A stretch of 6,826 bases of DNA from JBGPJM01 sp041485385. GTDB lineage: Bacteria > Planctomycetota > Phycisphaerae > Phycisphaerales > UBA1924. Where the stretch lies: contig JBGPJM010000251.1 of the NCBI GenBank assembly GCA_041485385.1, positions 1-6,826 of the forward strand, read 5' to 3'. Shown here one piece after another: positions 6,450-6,826 of the stretch; the first letter of the stretch is position 1; each line of letters begins with the position of its first letter. The notes beneath the pieces were generated by a model. The model did no database searches and had not been told where the DNA came from. It worked only from the letters and a program-made list of their open reading frames with translations. The position numbers and the translations under genes were made by a program.

Positions 6450-6630
6450 TACGAGCCCCGAACATAGTGAGTGGGCCGCGGGGGCCGAGCGAGTACGGCC
6501 CCGTGCCATTCGTCCGCGAGCGCCCAGCGGCAGGGGCATGGGCACGGGTGTACCGACGCTGGCCGGCGGTCCGGCGCGAGTCCATTCCCGGCGGGTCTCC
6601 GCGGCCCACTCACTATGTTCGGGGCTCGTA
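6450..6630. repeat. Large inverted repeat: 32-bp perfect arms around 117 bp
   Basis: The left arm 6450-6481 begins TACGAGCCCCGAACATAG and is the exact reverse complement of the right arm 6599-6630. In a plus-strand transcript the stem would continue five more pairs (6482-6486 with 6594-6598, two of them G-U), giving 37 pairs. Inside the loop, 6500-6507 (CCCGTGCC) pairs perfectly with 6541-6548, extended by GTAC/GTAC (6493-6496 with 6550-6553), and GCCGG/CCGGC forms a small hairpin at 6562-6575. The arms start and end with TA. No transposase is present, so this could be a MITE-like element, a structured RNA or a strong terminator. Confidence 0.85.
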
Positions 6631-6671
6631 TGCGAAGCTGCCCGCGAGATCGGGTACAGCGCGGCGAACCG

Positions 6672-6687
6672 GGCCGCCGCGGCGGCC
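6672..6687. repeat. 16-nt GC-only palindrome
   Basis: GGCCGCCGCGGCGGCC is a perfect palindrome. It lies in low-complexity GC sequence, so it may have no function, but it sits among other dyads just outside the large inverted repeat. Confidence 0.5.
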
Positions 6688-6793
6688 GCGGCAAAGAGGC
6701 ACCCAATTCAGGGTTGCGCGCCTGCGCGCCAAAAAGGGGTAATAGGTGCAGATTCCCTCGCGTTTTCGCGGCCGGGGCGTAGAGTGGGGGGCT

Positions 6794-6826
6794 AGGCAAT
6801 GGGGAATGGGCAATGGGGAATGGGGA
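6794..6826. repeat. Heptanucleotide tandem repeat, GGG(G/C)AAT, running off the window
   Basis: Four consecutive 7-bp units (AGGCAAT, GGGGAAT, GGGCAAT, GGGGAAT) followed by GGGGA at the window end. The G/C position alternates, so the pattern can also be read as a 14-bp unit repeated twice. The array probably continues beyond the window. It recalls the heptamer short tandem repeats known from cyanobacteria (CCCCATT-like units on the other strand), though no relation is implied. Confidence 0.75.

Larger units (their letters stand above)
6366..6826. other. 461-bp stretch without a credible gene, holding repeats and palindromes
   Basis: All open frames here are Arg/Pro/Gly-rich with no recognisable domain, they overlap on both strands, and several simply read through the two arms of the inverted repeat. 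The stretch holds that inverted repeat (6450-6630), a 16-nt GC palindrome (6672-6687), a GCGCGC-CT-GCGCGC hairpin followed by an A5 run, and a 7-bp tandem repeat at the right edge. It is probably an intergenic region rich in repeat elements. Confidence 0.6.

Noticed and set aside
6450..6630. TA target-site duplication flanking the inverted repeat
   Set aside because: TA is its own reverse complement, so its presence at both ends of an inverted repeat is automatic and does not prove transposition. No longer flanking direct repeat was found.
6406..6799. Open frames on both strands in the right-hand region
   Set aside because: They read through the inverted-repeat arms and palindromes, lack domains and start signals, and overlap each other.

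Overview
The window is GC-rich and tightly coded. It suggests a Gram-negative bacterium with an outer membrane, most likely a planctomycete of the Phycisphaerae type. Two things point there. A tripartite RND pump with a lipobox-bearing outer-membrane factor implies a double membrane. The small membrane protein at 5586-6365 ends in a CPACGYD...CPECG zinc ribbon, a tail I associate with Phycisphaerae hypothetical proteins. The phylum is an inference; no rRNA or marker gene is present.

Positions 1-4783 (minus strand) hold a four-gene heavy-metal efflux operon, transcribed right to left: a secreted cysteine-rich leader protein (4325-4783), a TolC-type outer-membrane lipoprotein (2796-4229), a periplasmic adaptor (1359-2792) and the N-terminal 446 residues of a CzcA/CusA-type RND pump (1-1338), cut by the window edge. 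The last three are packed with gaps of 3 and 20 nt, in the classical czcC-B-A order. The pump carries the Asp/Asp/Glu proton-relay residues of the CzcA branch. The adaptor has an added CX2HX6CX2C motif after its membrane anchor and a Cys-Cys near its C-terminus, and the leader protein is dominated by Cys clusters. The working picture is periplasmic metal capture by Cys-rich parts, hand-over to the adaptor and pump, and export through the outer-membrane channel. The metal is not determined by the sequence.

Positions 4784-4876 are a 93-bp divergent intergenic region. From it runs, on the plus strand, a class I SAM-dependent methyltransferase (4877-5503, GTG start with a good Shine-Dalgarno sequence). 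It converges on a minus-strand zinc-ribbon membrane protein of unknown function (5586-6365), with a possible hairpin between the two stops.

Positions 6366-6826 hold no credible gene. They contain a 32-bp perfect inverted repeat enclosing 117 bp (6450-6630, with nested hairpins), a 16-nt GC palindrome, a short GCGCGC hairpin, and the start of a 7-bp tandem repeat (GGGGAAT/GGGCAAT) that runs off the right edge.

The most interesting items are the Cys-rich leader protein, the metal-ligand-like motifs of the adaptor, and the large inverted-repeat element.
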